Assembly: GCF_014655595.1 (NCBI RefSeq)
Contig: NZ_BNBL01000021.1
Location: 1-61,570, forward strand
From: Streptomyces griseocarneus
Lineage (GTDB): Bacteria > Actinomycetota > Actinomycetes > Streptomycetales > Streptomycetaceae
Direction of reading: 5' to 3'
DNA length: 61,570 nt
Shown here: in pieces, positions 46,140 to 54,140 of the stretch
How positions within the stretch are numbered: the stretch's first letter is position 1
Layout of the letters: each line of letters begins with the position of its first letter
Program-made: the position numbers and the translations under genes
Notes under the pieces: model-generated
The model's database searches: none
What the model was told of the DNA's origin: nothing
What the model saw: only the letters and a program-made list of their open reading frames with translations

Positions 46140-47516
46140 TTGGCACGGAAGATCGGCAGCCGGTACACCGCCCATCAGGTCCTGGGACGCGGCAGCGCCG
46201 GGACGGTGTGGCTCGGCGAAGGCCCCGAGGGGCCCGTCGCCATCAAGCTCCTGCGTGAGGACCTCGCCTCCGACCAGGAGCTGGTCGGCCGCTTCGTGCA
46301 GGAGCGCGCGGCCCTCCTCGGTCTGGACCACCCGCGCGTGGTCGGCGTCCGCGACCTCGTCGTCGACGGCGCCGACCTCGCCCTGGTCATGGACCTCATC
46401 CGCGGCACGGACCTGCGCACGCGGCTCGACCGCGAGCGCCGCCTGGCGCCCGAGGCGGCCGTCGCCATCGTCGCCGACGTCGCGGACGCGCTCGCCGCCG
46501 CCCACGCCGCCGGGATCATCCACCGCGACGTCAAGCCCGAGAACGTCCTGCTCGACATGCAGGGCCCGCTCGGCCCCGCCGGCGCCCACCCCGCGCTGCT
46601 CACCGACTTCGGCATCGCCCGCCTCGTGGACTTCCCGCGCCCCGCCCGCGAGCGGTCCGCCGGGGGCTCCGGCGACACGGCGGGCGGCCGCTCGCCGAGC
46701 CCGCGCAGCGTCATCGGCACCCCCGACTACCTCGCCCCCGAGATCATCGAGGGCCTGCCGCCGCGCGCCTCCGTCGACGTCTACGCCCTGGCCACCGTTC
46801 TGTACGAGCTGCTCGCCGGCTTCACGCCCTTCGGCGGCGGCCATCCGGGCGCGGTGCTGCGCCGGCACGTGACGGAGACCGTGGCGCCGCTGCCCGGCAT
46901 CCCCGACGAGCTGTGGCAGCTGATCGTCCAGTGCCTGGCCAAGGCGCCCGCCTCCCGGCTGCGCGCCTCGGAGCTCGCCGCGCGCCTGCGCGAACTGCTG
47001 CCCGGCCTGGCCGGGATCCCGCCGCTCGACATCGACGAGCAGCCGGACGAGGAGGCCGAAGCGGCGGGCGCGGAGCGCGAGGGGCCGTACGAGGCCGCCG
47101 CGGCCGCACCCGGCGCCGCCGAGCCGCGCCGGCGCGGCGCCGTCCCGCTGGTGCCCGGCGGCGTTTCCGACTCCTCCCGCGACACGCACACCAGCATGCG
47201 CGTCCCCGGGCCCGAGGAGCTCGCGGGCGGCGCCCACGGCACGGCGCGCGCCCCGCGCGCGCCCGGCCAGCCGCGCGCCGGGTCCGCCCGCAACCGGGCC
47301 GAGGCCGCGCGGCGGCGCCGGATCAAGCTGGGCGCGGCGGCCGTGGCCCTGGCTGCCGCCGCCGGCGTGGGGGGCTGGTTCGCCACGAGCGGCGGCTCCG
47401 ACCCCGGCGACGCCAAGCCGGGCGGCAAGCCCGGCGTCCACCGCACCGACCCCGCGCGGCCCCCGGCCGGGCCCGGCCGGGACTCCGGGCAGGGCTCGGT
47501 GGCCCCGCTGCGCTAG
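46140..47516 (+). CDS. pkaB: Membrane serine/threonine protein kinase PkaB
   Basis: Hanks-type kinase with 458 residues. The kinase domain (about 5-290) has GRGSAGTVW, catalytic Lys36 in VAIK, HRDVKPEN (His128, Asp130), DFGIARL and APE. The juxtamembrane stretch is Ala/Arg/Pro-rich and one membrane helix (about 397-416) is followed by a short Gly/Pro-rich external tail without PASTA repeats. The start is TTG at 46140, since homology begins right there (ARKIGSRYTAHQVLGRG); GGGGAAC lies close upstream. It is in tandem with pkaA, which suggests a shared or overlapping signalling role. Confidence 0.88.
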   Translation: MARKIGSRYTAHQVLGRGSAGTVWLGEGPEGPVAIKLLREDLASDQELVGRFVQERAALLGLDHPRVVGVRDLVVDGADLALVMDLIRGTDLRTRLDRERRLAPEAAVAIVADVADALAAAHAAGIIHRDVKPENVLLDMQGPLGPAGAHPALLTDFGIARLVDFPRPARERSAGGSGDTAGGRSPSPRSVIGTPDYLAPEIIEGLPPRASVDVYALATVLYELLAGFTPFGGGHPGAVLRRHVTETVAPLPGIPDELWQLIVQCLAKAPASRLRASELAARLRELLPGLAGIPPLDIDEQPDEEAEAAGAEREGPYEAAAAAPGAAEPRRRGAVPLVPGGVSDSSRDTHTSMRVPGPEELAGGAHGTARAPRAPGQPRAGSARNRAEAARRRRIKLGAAAVALAAAAGVGGWFATSGGSDPGDAKPGGKPGVHRTDPARPPAGPGRDSGQGSVAPLR

Positions 47517-47591
47517 GCGTCCGGGCCGCTCCGGCGGCCCCCGGGGCGGCCCCCGGACCGCCCTTCGGACCGGGATGCCGCGTGTAGCCGT

Positions 47592-47597
47592 TAGGCT
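47592..47597 (+). promoter_or_regulatory. -10 box of a probable leaderless prfB mRNA
   Basis: TAGGCT fits TANNNT and ends 6 bases before the GTG start at 47604, so transcription should begin at or one base from the G of the start codon. No ribosome site is present. Confidence 0.55.
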
Positions 47598-47603
47598 GGG
47601 TGC

Positions 47604-48719
47604 GTGGCAGTCGTTGATGTATCCGAAGAGCTGAAGTCCCTCTCCTCGACCATGGGGTCGATCGAGGCCGTTCTGGACCTCGACAGGATGAGGGCCGACG
47701 TCGCCGTGCTCGAGGAGCAGGCGGCCGCCCCGTCCCTGTGGGACGACCCCGCCGAGGCGCAGAAGATCACCAGCCAGCTGTCGCACCTCCAGGCCGAGGT
47801 CCGCAAGGCGGAGACCCTGCGCGCCCGCATCGACGACCTCGCCGTGCTCTTCGAGCTCGCCGAGGCCGAGGACGACGCGGACACCCTGGCCGAGGCCGAG
47901 GCCGAGATGGCGTCGGTCCGCAAGGCGCTGGACGAGATGGAGGTCCGCACCCTCCTGTCCGGCGAGTACGACTCCCGCGAGGCGCTGGTCAACATCCGCG
48001 CCGAGGCCGGCGGCGTCGACGCCTCCGACTTCGCCGAGCGCCTGCAGCGCATGTACCTGCGCTGGGCCGAGCGCCACGGCTACAAGACCGAGATCTACGA
48101 GACCTCGTACGCCGAAGAGGCCGGCATCAAGTCGACCACCTTCGCCGTCCAGTCCCCGTACGCCTACGGCACGCTCTCCGTCGAGCAGGGCACGCACCGC
48201 CTGGTGCGCATCTCGCCCTTCGACAACCAGGGCCGCCGCCAGACGTCCTTCGCCGGCGTCGAGGTGCTCCCGGTCGTCGAGCAGACCGACCACGTCGAGA
48301 TCGACGAGTCGGACCTGCGCGTCGACGTCTACCGCTCCTCCGGTCCCGGCGGCCAGGGCGTCAACACGACCGACTCCGCGGTCCGCCTGACGCACCTCCC
48401 CACCGGCATCGTGGTCTCCTGCCAGAACGAGCGCTCGCAGATCCAGAACAAGGCGACCGCCATGAACGTCCTCCAGGCCAAGCTCCTCGAGCGCCAGCGC
48501 CAGGAGGAGCGCGCCAAGATGGACGCCCTCAAGGGCGACGGCGGCAGCTCCTGGGGCAACCAGATGCGTTCGTACGTCCTGCACCCGTACCAGATGGTCA
48601 AGGACCTGCGTACCGAGTTCGAGGTCGGCAACCCGCAGTCGGTGCTCGACGGCGAGATCGACGGCTTCCTGGAGGCCGGTATCCGCTGGCGCAAGCAGCA
48701 GGAGCAGGCCGAGAAGTAG
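47604..48719 (+). CDS. prfB: Peptide chain release factor 2
   Basis: Recognises UGA and UAA stop codons and triggers peptide release. The 371-residue protein has the RF2 anticodon-like tripeptide SPF (VRISPFDNQ, about 209-211) and the catalytic GGQ loop (YRSSGPGGQGVN, about 250-254), with N-terminal helices before them. No frameshift is needed: the reading frame is continuous, so the programmed +1 frameshift that controls E. coli prfB is absent here. The N-terminus begins at GTG 47604, directly after a leaderless-type -10 box. Confidence 0.96.
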   Translation: MAVVDVSEELKSLSSTMGSIEAVLDLDRMRADVAVLEEQAAAPSLWDDPAEAQKITSQLSHLQAEVRKAETLRARIDDLAVLFELAEAEDDADTLAEAEAEMASVRKALDEMEVRTLLSGEYDSREALVNIRAEAGGVDASDFAERLQRMYLRWAERHGYKTEIYETSYAEEAGIKSTTFAVQSPYAYGTLSVEQGTHRLVRISPFDNQGRRQTSFAGVEVLPVVEQTDHVEIDESDLRVDVYRSSGPGGQGVNTTDSAVRLTHLPTGIVVSCQNERSQIQNKATAMNVLQAKLLERQRQEERAKMDALKGDGGSSWGNQMRSYVLHPYQMVKDLRTEFEVGNPQSVLDGEIDGFLEAGIRWRKQQEQAEK

Positions 48720-48789
48720 GCGTCGGCGACGCCTGACGACAACTGCGAACAACCCCCCGCCTAGCGGGACATACCCGCCCGTAACTTCC

Positions 48790-48818
48790 TTGACGCTGCC
48801 CGGAAAACTGGGAAGGCT
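48790..48818 (+). promoter_or_regulatory. Candidate promoter upstream of the LAQTG surface protein
   Basis: TTGACG (48790-48795) and AAGGCT (48813-48818) are 17 bases apart. The -35 is strong, the -10 less so. The 256-base gap 48720-48975 holds no other gene; it includes a GTAC-based inverted repeat near 48880. Confidence 0.35.
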
Positions 48819-48975
48819 GACGGGTGGCATGCGATCACTGGGGCGCGTGTGGCGGGGGCGAGGCGGCACGGCCGGTACGGCATTCGTACGGCCGGAGTCA
48901 CGCCGTCCCCGGAACGCCCCCGCCCCGTGCATTGGCTGCTCCAATGACGAGATCGGCTACTGGGGGTAGCAGCAG

Positions 48976-50019
48976 ATGACGAACAAGACGCGACTGCGTG
49001 TCGCGCGAATAGCCGCGGGCGCGATGATCGCCGCGGGCGCCTCCCTGACGGCCGCGGGCGCGGCCTCGGCCGCCGGTGTGGACGTCGAGGTCGGCGGCGC
49101 CAAGGTGAAGGCCCACGTGGGCGTGCGTGCGCCCGACGGCGACCCGACCACGGGTCCGACCGAGATCCCGCAGCCCCCGACCTCTGGGGGCTCCACTTCC
49201 GGCGGTTCGACCAGCGGTGGCTCGACCGGGGGCGACCCGACGACCAGCGGCGGCTCCACGAGCGGCGGCTCCACGAGCGGTGGCTCCACCGGTGGTGACC
49301 CGACGACCTCCGGTGGCTCCACCTCCGGCGGTTCGACCAGCGGTGGCTCCACCGGTGGTGACCCGACGACCTCCGGCGGTTCCACCTCCGGCGGTTCGAC
49401 CAGCGGTGGCTCCACCGGTGGTGACCCGACGACCTCCGGCGGCTCCACCAGCGGCGGCTCCACCAGCGGCGGTTCCACCTCGGGTGGTTCCACCAGTGGC
49501 GGCTCCACCTCCGGTGGCTCGACCTCCGGCGGTTCCACCTCGGGTGGTTCGACTAGCGGCGGCTCCACCTCCGGCGGCTCGACCTCCGGTGGTTCCACCT
49601 CGGGTGGTTCGACCAGCGGTGGCTCCACCTCCGGCGGCTCCACCAGCGGTGGCTCCACCGGTGGCGGCGACCACGACGGCTCCTCCGCCACCGGCGGCAG
49701 CGGCTCGACCGGCGGCAGCGGCGACGACGACACCCACACCTGCCCCGTGGACACCGACGGCAACTGCAACACCGGCACCGACAGCGCCGGCTCGCGGCCC
49801 GTGGACCAGGGCAAGGACAAGGAGGAGCTCGCCCAGGTCGGCCAGCCCAGCCAGGGCGGCTCGTCCGGTTCCTCCGACTCCGCCACGCCGTCCGGTGAGC
49901 TTGCCCAGACCGGTGCCGGTCAGACCGCCTTCCTGCTGGCCGGCGCCGCGACGATGATCGCGGGCGGCATCGGCTTCCGGATGCTGCCGCGCCTGATCAA
50001 CCGCGGTACCGCCGCCTGA
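48976..50019 (+). CDS. TSGGS-repeat surface protein with LAQTG sorting signal
   Basis: A 347-residue secreted protein. An N-terminal signal peptide (about 1-35: basic start, hydrophobic core, Ala-x-Ala region) is followed by a short domain (about 35-67), a 159-residue low-complexity repeat (TSGGS units, residues 69-227), a region with two cysteines (HTCPVDTDGNCN) and a C-terminal sortase signal: LAQTG at 309-313, a hydrophobic helix and a basic tail. LAxTG is recognised by class E sortases in Streptomyces. The protein is likely anchored to peptidoglycan. ATG at 48976 has only a weak GGGGG stretch upstream. Function is unknown. Confidence 0.85.
   Translation: MTNKTRLRVARIAAGAMIAAGASLTAAGAASAAGVDVEVGGAKVKAHVGVRAPDGDPTTGPTEIPQPPTSGGSTSGGSTSGGSTGGDPTTSGGSTSGGSTSGGSTGGDPTTSGGSTSGGSTSGGSTGGDPTTSGGSTSGGSTSGGSTGGDPTTSGGSTSGGSTSGGSTSGGSTSGGSTSGGSTSGGSTSGGSTSGGSTSGGSTSGGSTSGGSTSGGSTSGGSTSGGSTGGGDHDGSSATGGSGSTGGSGDDDTHTCPVDTDGNCNTGTDSAGSRPVDQGKDKEELAQVGQPSQGGSSGSSDSATPSGELAQTGAGQTAFLLAGAATMIAGGIGFRMLPRLINRGTAA
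49180..49656 (+). repeat. TSGGS coding repeat array
   Basis: Four 63-base units, each three TSGGS pentapeptides plus TGGDPT, then 15 consecutive TSGGS pentapeptides: 27 in all. Synonymous codons vary (for example TCC, AGC and TCG for Ser), so the protein pattern is kept although the DNA has diverged. The opposite strand shows a long but spurious Pro/Glu-rich open frame caused by the repeat. Confidence 0.9.
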
Positions 50020-50041
50020 CGGCCGTACCCCAGCTGACACG

Positions 50042-50079
50042 ATCGAGGCCCGGAGCGCTGTCGCGCTCCGGGCCTCGAT
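50042..50079. terminator. 17-bp hairpin between convergent genes
   Basis: Arms 50042-50058 and 50063-50079 pair perfectly around TGTC. The hairpin lies between the LAQTG gene (ends 50019) and the convergent small zinc-ribbon gene (ends 50102) and can serve both. Confidence 0.85.
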
Positions 50080-50101
50080 GGCTCAGTTCGGCGTCGGGGC
50101 G

Positions 50102-50296
50102 TCACCCGGCGAAGCCGCGGGCGAGCACGGCCACCGCGACGAGCGCCACCAGCAGCGCTATCAGCGCGGCCGGCGTCAGCCCGCCGAAGACGCCTTCCTG
50201 GTGCTGCAGCCGCTCACGGCTGGCCCGGCACACCGGGCACCTGCCCTCGGCGACGGGGGCCGCGCAGTTGGCGCACACCAGTCGGTCGCATGTCAT
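50102..50296 (-). CDS. Small zinc-ribbon membrane protein
   Basis: A 64-residue protein with an N-terminal CxxC pair of motifs (CANC and CPVC, a likely zinc ribbon) and one C-terminal membrane helix (about 40-60: LTPAALIALLVALVAVAVLA). The ATG at 50296 is fixed by a strong GGAGGAGG ribosome site 7 bases upstream; an open frame extends to 50401 but lacks a start signal. It is divergent from ftsE, with 272 bases between, and convergent with the LAQTG gene. No function is known to me; a small regulator or assembly factor is only a guess. Confidence 0.7.
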   Translation of the reverse strand: MTCDRLVCANCAAPVAEGRCPVCRASRERLQHQEGVFGGLTPAALIALLVALVAVAVLARGFAG

Positions 50297-50568
50297 GCGA
50301 ATTCCTCCTCCGGTACGTCCAACGCGCGAGAAAGCCGAGCGGTTCCCCTTACCACTGTGCCAGCTTTCCCGCCGTTCGGCGCGGGCGGTCCCCCAAACCA
50401 CGGGATGGGGGCCGAATGTCCGGGACTTTGTCCCCGATGGGGCGGGTCATCGGCGTCAACGCCGGATGCCCACTGCGCGTGCACGAGTGGTTCGGTAGGG
50501 TCACGCACACCGACGGACGCCGTACGACGCGGCTCCGTGCCGCTACGAGGTCGACACGTGGTGCACTT
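50297..50568. promoter_or_regulatory. Divergent intergenic region before ftsE
   Basis: No gene is supported. It should contain the promoter for the zinc-ribbon gene and that for ftsE-ftsX; a TAGGGT (-10-like) lies near 50496. A GGGAC-TTT-GTCCC mini-hairpin is near 50421. No strong ribosome site precedes ftsE. Confidence 0.35.
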
Positions 50569-51258
50569 GTGATCCGATTCGACAACGTCTCCAAGTCCTA
50601 TCCGAAGCAGAACCGCCCGGCACTCCGGGACGTCTCGCTCGAGATCGACAAGGGCGAGTTCGTCTTCCTGGTCGGCTCCTCGGGTTCCGGGAAGTCCACG
50701 TTCCTGCGCCTGCTGCTGCGCGAGGAACGCGCCACCCACGGTCAGGTCCACGTGCTCGGCAAGGACCTCGCCCGGCTGTCCCACTGGAAAGTGCCCCACA
50801 TGCGCCGCCAGTTGGGCACCGTCTTCCAGGACTTCCGGCTGCTGCCCAACAAGACCGTCGGGCAGAACGTCGCCTTCGCCCTGGAGGTCATCGGAAAGCC
50901 GCGCGGGGAGATCCGCAAGGCCGTGCCGCAGGTCCTGGAGCTGGTGGGGCTCGGCGGCAAGGAGGAGCGGATGCCCGGTGAGCTCTCCGGCGGCGAGCAG
51001 CAGCGGGTCGCGATCGCCCGCGCGTTCGTCAACCGCCCCCTGCTGCTGATCGCCGACGAGCCGACCGGAAACCTGGACCCCCAGACCTCCGTCGGCATCA
51101 TGAAGCTGCTGGACCGCATCAACCGCACGGGGACCACAGTGATCATGGCCACCCACGACCAGCAGATCGTCGACCAGATGCGCAAGCGCGTCATCGAACT
51201 CGAACAGGGCCGTCTCGTGCGCGACCAGGCGCGCGGCGTCTACGGCTACCAGCACTGA
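50569..51258 (+). CDS. ftsE: Cell division ATP-binding protein FtsE
   Basis: Cytoplasmic ABC ATPase that pairs with FtsX and, by ATP hydrolysis, activates extracellular peptidoglycan hydrolases. The 229-residue protein has Walker A GSSGSGKST (about 36-44), the Q-loop VFQDFRLLPNKT, signature LSGGEQQRVAIARA, Walker B LLIADEPTGNLDP and the switch His in ATHD. GTG at 50569 matches the known Streptomyces length. FtsX follows after 37 bases. Confidence 0.96.
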   Translation: MIRFDNVSKSYPKQNRPALRDVSLEIDKGEFVFLVGSSGSGKSTFLRLLLREERATHGQVHVLGKDLARLSHWKVPHMRRQLGTVFQDFRLLPNKTVGQNVAFALEVIGKPRGEIRKAVPQVLELVGLGGKEERMPGELSGGEQQRVAIARAFVNRPLLLIADEPTGNLDPQTSVGIMKLLDRINRTGTTVIMATHDQQIVDQMRKRVIELEQGRLVRDQARGVYGYQH

Positions 51259-51295
51259 ACCGCCTGACGGCACTGAAGGCACTTGAAAGGACGCC

Positions 51296-52207
51296 ATGCG
51301 CGCCCAGTTCGTCCTGTCGGAGATCGGCGTCGGTCTCCGCCGCAATCTCACGATGACCTTCGCGGTGATCGTCTCCGTCGCCCTGTCGCTCGCCCTGTTC
51401 GGCGGTTCCCTGCTCATGCGGGAGCAGGTCGGCACGATGAAGGGCTATTGGTACGACAAGGTCAACGTGTCGATCTACCTCTGCAACAAGAACGACGCCG
51501 AGACCCAGCCCGCCTGCGCCCGGGGCGCGGTCACCGAGGACCAGAAGAAGCAGATCAGGGCCGATCTGGAGAAGATGCCGATCGTCCAGGACGTCCAGTT
51601 CGAGACGACGGACGAGGCGTACAAGCACTACAAGGAGCAGTTCGGAAAGTCCCCGATCGCCTCCTTCCTCACCCCCGACCAGATGCAGGAGTCCTTCCGC
51701 GTCAAGCTCCGCGACCCCGCCAAGTACCAGGTCGTCTCCAGCGCCTTCGCCCAGCGCGCCGGGGTGCAGGAGGTGGAGGACCAGCGCAAGACGCTCGAGC
51801 CGCTGCTCAACCTCCTCAACGGCATGAACATCGCGGCCCTGGGCGTGATGGCGCTGATGCTGGTGGTGGCCCTGATGCTGATCGTGAACACGGTCCGGGT
51901 CTCCGCCTTCAGCCGCCGCCGCGAGACGGGGATCATGCGGCTGGTCGGCGCCTCCAGCTTCTACATCCAGATCCCGTTCATCATGGAGGCCGCGTTCGCC
52001 GGGCTGCTCGGCGCGGGCTTCGCGTGCGTCCTGCTGGTGGGCGGCCAGTACTTCCTGGTGAACAACTGGCTGGTTCACCAGATCGACGTCATTCAGTTCA
52101 TCGGGTGGGACGCGGTGCTGGCCAAGCTCCCGCTCGTGCTCGCCATCGGGCTGCTGATGCCCGCCCTGGCGGCCTTCGTCGCGCTGTGGAGATACCTCAA
52201 GGTGTGA
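51296..52207 (+). CDS. ftsX: Cell division protein FtsX
   Basis: Permease-like partner of FtsE with 303 residues and four membrane helices: about 22-43, and 180-205, 225-255 and 272-297. The large extracytoplasmic loop between the first two (about 45-175) contacts peptidoglycan hydrolases in other bacteria; here it has two close cysteines (YLCNKNDAETQPACARG), which could form a disulfide. ATG at 51296 has GAAAGGA 4-5 bases upstream. No dedicated endopeptidase gene lies next to it. Confidence 0.96.
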   Translation: MRAQFVLSEIGVGLRRNLTMTFAVIVSVALSLALFGGSLLMREQVGTMKGYWYDKVNVSIYLCNKNDAETQPACARGAVTEDQKKQIRADLEKMPIVQDVQFETTDEAYKHYKEQFGKSPIASFLTPDQMQESFRVKLRDPAKYQVVSSAFAQRAGVQEVEDQRKTLEPLLNLLNGMNIAALGVMALMLVVALMLIVNTVRVSAFSRRRETGIMRLVGASSFYIQIPFIMEAAFAGLLGAGFACVLLVGGQYFLVNNWLVHQIDVIQFIGWDAVLAKLPLVLAIGLLMPALAAFVALWRYLKV

Positions 52208-52261
52208 GACCTGCCAAGGGCGTCGTACGGTCAACTCCCCGTGCGGCGCGCCCGGGTGTCC

Positions 52262-52267
52262 TAGACT
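52262..52267 (+). promoter_or_regulatory. -10 box of a probable leaderless S41 protease mRNA
   Basis: TAGACT fits the consensus and lies 7 bases before the ATG at 52275. No ribosome site is present between them. Together with the prfB and HAD examples it supports leaderless starts as common in this region. Confidence 0.5.
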
Positions 52268-52274
52268 CACGCGC

Positions 52275-53519
52275 ATGCCCGGCCCGACGATGTTCGCTCC
52301 GCAGCGCCGCGCCCGCCGCGGAGCGGCGCTGACATTGGTCTTCGCCGGTGTGCTGGCGACGGGCGCCGCCGCCGGAGCGTTCGACGCGGACCCCGACGAC
52401 GGCCGGACTCCGGCGTACGGCGCCCCCGCGCGCACCGCCGCCCGGGCCGTCGACCGCAACGCCGTGGACCGCCGGGCCGTCGAGGCCGCCGCCGAGGCGG
52501 CCGCGCAGGACGGCCGGTCCGGCTCGGAGGCGGCCGCCGAGGTGGTCAGCCGCAGCGGCGACAGCTGGGGCGCGGTCTACAGCGCCCGGGAGTACGAGGG
52601 CTTCGCGCTCGCCCTGGACGGCGCGTACGTCGGCGTGGGCCTCACCACCCGGCGCACCCCCGACGGCCGGATGGAGGCGGGCAGCGTCCTGCCCGGCAGC
52701 CCCGCCGAGCGCGCCGGCATCGCGTCCGGCGACCGCATCGTCAGCATCGACGGCACGGACGTCACCGGCCGCCCGGTCACCGAGGTGGTCTCCCTCCTGC
52801 GCGGCGACCGCCCCCGCGACGACCGGTCCGCCGGGGCGGCCCGGAGCGGGCCGAACGGGGTCGGCACGCCCGTACGCCTGGTGCTGCAGCGCGGGCGGAG
52901 GCAGTGGGAGCGGACGCTGCGGCGGGTGCGGCTGGTCACCGAGAGCGTCGAGGTCGCCCGGACCGGTGACGGCGGGGGGCCGCCCGCCACCCTGGTCAAG
53001 GTCGTCTCCTTCACCAAGGGCACCGGCGAGCGGGTCCGCGAGGCGGTGGCCGGAGCCCCGCACGGCGAGGGCGTCGTGCTGGACCTGCGCGGCAACTCCG
53101 GCGGGCTGGTCACCGAGGCCGTCACCGCGGCCTCCGCCTTCCTCGACGGCGGCCTCGTCGCCACCTACGACGTCCACGGCCGCCAGCGGGCCCTGCGGGC
53201 GCAGCGGGGCGGGGACACCCGGCGGCCGCTGGTCGTCCTCGTCGACGGCGGCACGATGAGCGCCGCCGAGCTGCTGGCCGGGGCGCTGCAGGACCGCGGC
53301 CGGGCGGTCGTGGTCGGCTCGTGGACCTTCGGCAAGGGGTCCATCCAGATGCCCAGCCGGCTGCCCGACGGCTCGGTCGCCGAGCTCACCGTGGGCCACT
53401 ACCGCACTCCCGCGGGCCGCCGGGTCGACGGCGCCGGCATCGCCCCCGACCTCGCCGTACGCGGCGACGCCGAGCAGCGGGCCCGCACAGTATTGGGTGG
53501 CCTCGGGGGTGGGTCCTAG
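52275..53519 (+). CDS. S41-family C-terminal processing protease
   Basis: A 414-residue secreted protease of the CtpA type. A signal sequence or N-terminal anchor (about 13-35) precedes a PDZ domain (about 112-180: GVGLTTRRTPDGRMEAGSVLPG cut short; AGIASGDRIVSIDG) and a catalytic domain with the GNSGG turn (about 273-277), catalytic Ser329 in GTMSAAEL and catalytic Lys354 in TFGKGSIQ, spaced 25 residues as usual. It follows ftsX by 67 bases and likely processes envelope proteins, perhaps linked to FtsEX-controlled wall hydrolysis (inference). Confidence 0.9.
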   Translation: MPGPTMFAPQRRARRGAALTLVFAGVLATGAAAGAFDADPDDGRTPAYGAPARTAARAVDRNAVDRRAVEAAAEAAAQDGRSGSEAAAEVVSRSGDSWGAVYSAREYEGFALALDGAYVGVGLTTRRTPDGRMEAGSVLPGSPAERAGIASGDRIVSIDGTDVTGRPVTEVVSLLRGDRPRDDRSAGAARSGPNGVGTPVRLVLQRGRRQWERTLRRVRLVTESVEVARTGDGGGPPATLVKVVSFTKGTGERVREAVAGAPHGEGVVLDLRGNSGGLVTEAVTAASAFLDGGLVATYDVHGRQRALRAQRGGDTRRPLVVLVDGGTMSAAELLAGALQDRGRAVVVGSWTFGKGSIQMPSRLPDGSVAELTVGHYRTPAGRRVDGAGIAPDLAVRGDAEQRARTVLGGLGGGS

Positions 53520-53537
53520 TGCGAGAATGGCGGCGCT

Positions 53538-54041
53538 ATGGCTAAGAAAGAGAAGACGGGTCGCAAACTGGTCGCGCAGAACAAGAAGGCGCGACACGAT
53601 TACCACATTCTGGACACCTATGAATGCGGCATGGTGCTGACCGGCACCGAGGTGAAGTCGCTGCGCCAGGGTCGTTCCTCGCTGGTGGACGGCTTCGTGC
53701 AGATCGACGGCGGCGAGGCCTGGCTGCACCAGGCCCACATCCCCGAGTACGCCCAGGGCACGTGGACCAACCACAGCGCGCGCCGCAAGCGCAAGCTGCT
53801 GATGCACCGGGCGGAGATCGACAAGCTCGACTCGAAGTCGCAGGAGACGGGGCACACCATCGTGCCGCTCGCCATCTACTTCAAGGACGGCCGGGCCAAG
53901 GTCGAGATCGCCCTGGCCAAGGGCAAGAAGGAGTACGACAAGCGCCAGACGCTGCGCGAGAAGCAGGACACGCGCGAGTCGAACCGGGCGATCGCGGCCG
54001 CCCGCAGGCGTCAGCGGGCCCAGCAGGCCCAGCGGGGCTAG
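53538..54041 (+). CDS. smpB: tmRNA-binding protein SmpB
   Basis: Binds tmRNA and delivers it to stalled ribosomes. The 167-residue protein shows the OB-fold core (DYHILDTYECGMVLTGTEVKSLRQGRSSL, split here: DYHILDTYECG then MVLTGTEVKSLRQG), the HIPEYAQGTW stretch and a basic C-terminal tail (KREYDKRQTLREKQD-like and ending RRRQRAQQAQRG), which folds into the decoding centre on the ribosome. ATG at 53538 has no strong ribosome site. Its gene lies 100 bases before ssrA. Confidence 0.96.
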   Translation: MAKKEKTGRKLVAQNKKARHDYHILDTYECGMVLTGTEVKSLRQGRSSLVDGFVQIDGGEAWLHQAHIPEYAQGTWTNHSARRKRKLLMHRAEIDKLDSKSQETGHTIVPLAIYFKDGRAKVEIALAKGKKEYDKRQTLREKQDTRESNRAIAAARRRQRAQQAQRG

Positions 54042-54140
54042 CCCCTCCGGGAATACGCTGGCACCGTCGTGCGTTGGTCACGTACGATGGGCGAACCGCA
54101 CACCGGCTGGTAACCGGTGCGCAGCTTGAAAACACAACAT

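Noticed and set aside
49180..49656. Short repeats as a CRISPR array
   Set aside because: The units are 15 and 63 bases, in frame, without spacers of unique sequence and within a coding gene.
48957..49886. Minus-strand frame encoding PPLVEPPEVE-type repeats
   Set aside because: It is the reverse reading of the TSGGS repeat. The plus strand has signal peptide, LAQTG signal and start in the right place.
50078..50572. Open frame ending on the ftsE start (GTGA overlap)
   Set aside because: It crosses the hairpin and the antisense of the zinc-ribbon gene, with no conserved motif; the overlap is probably chance.
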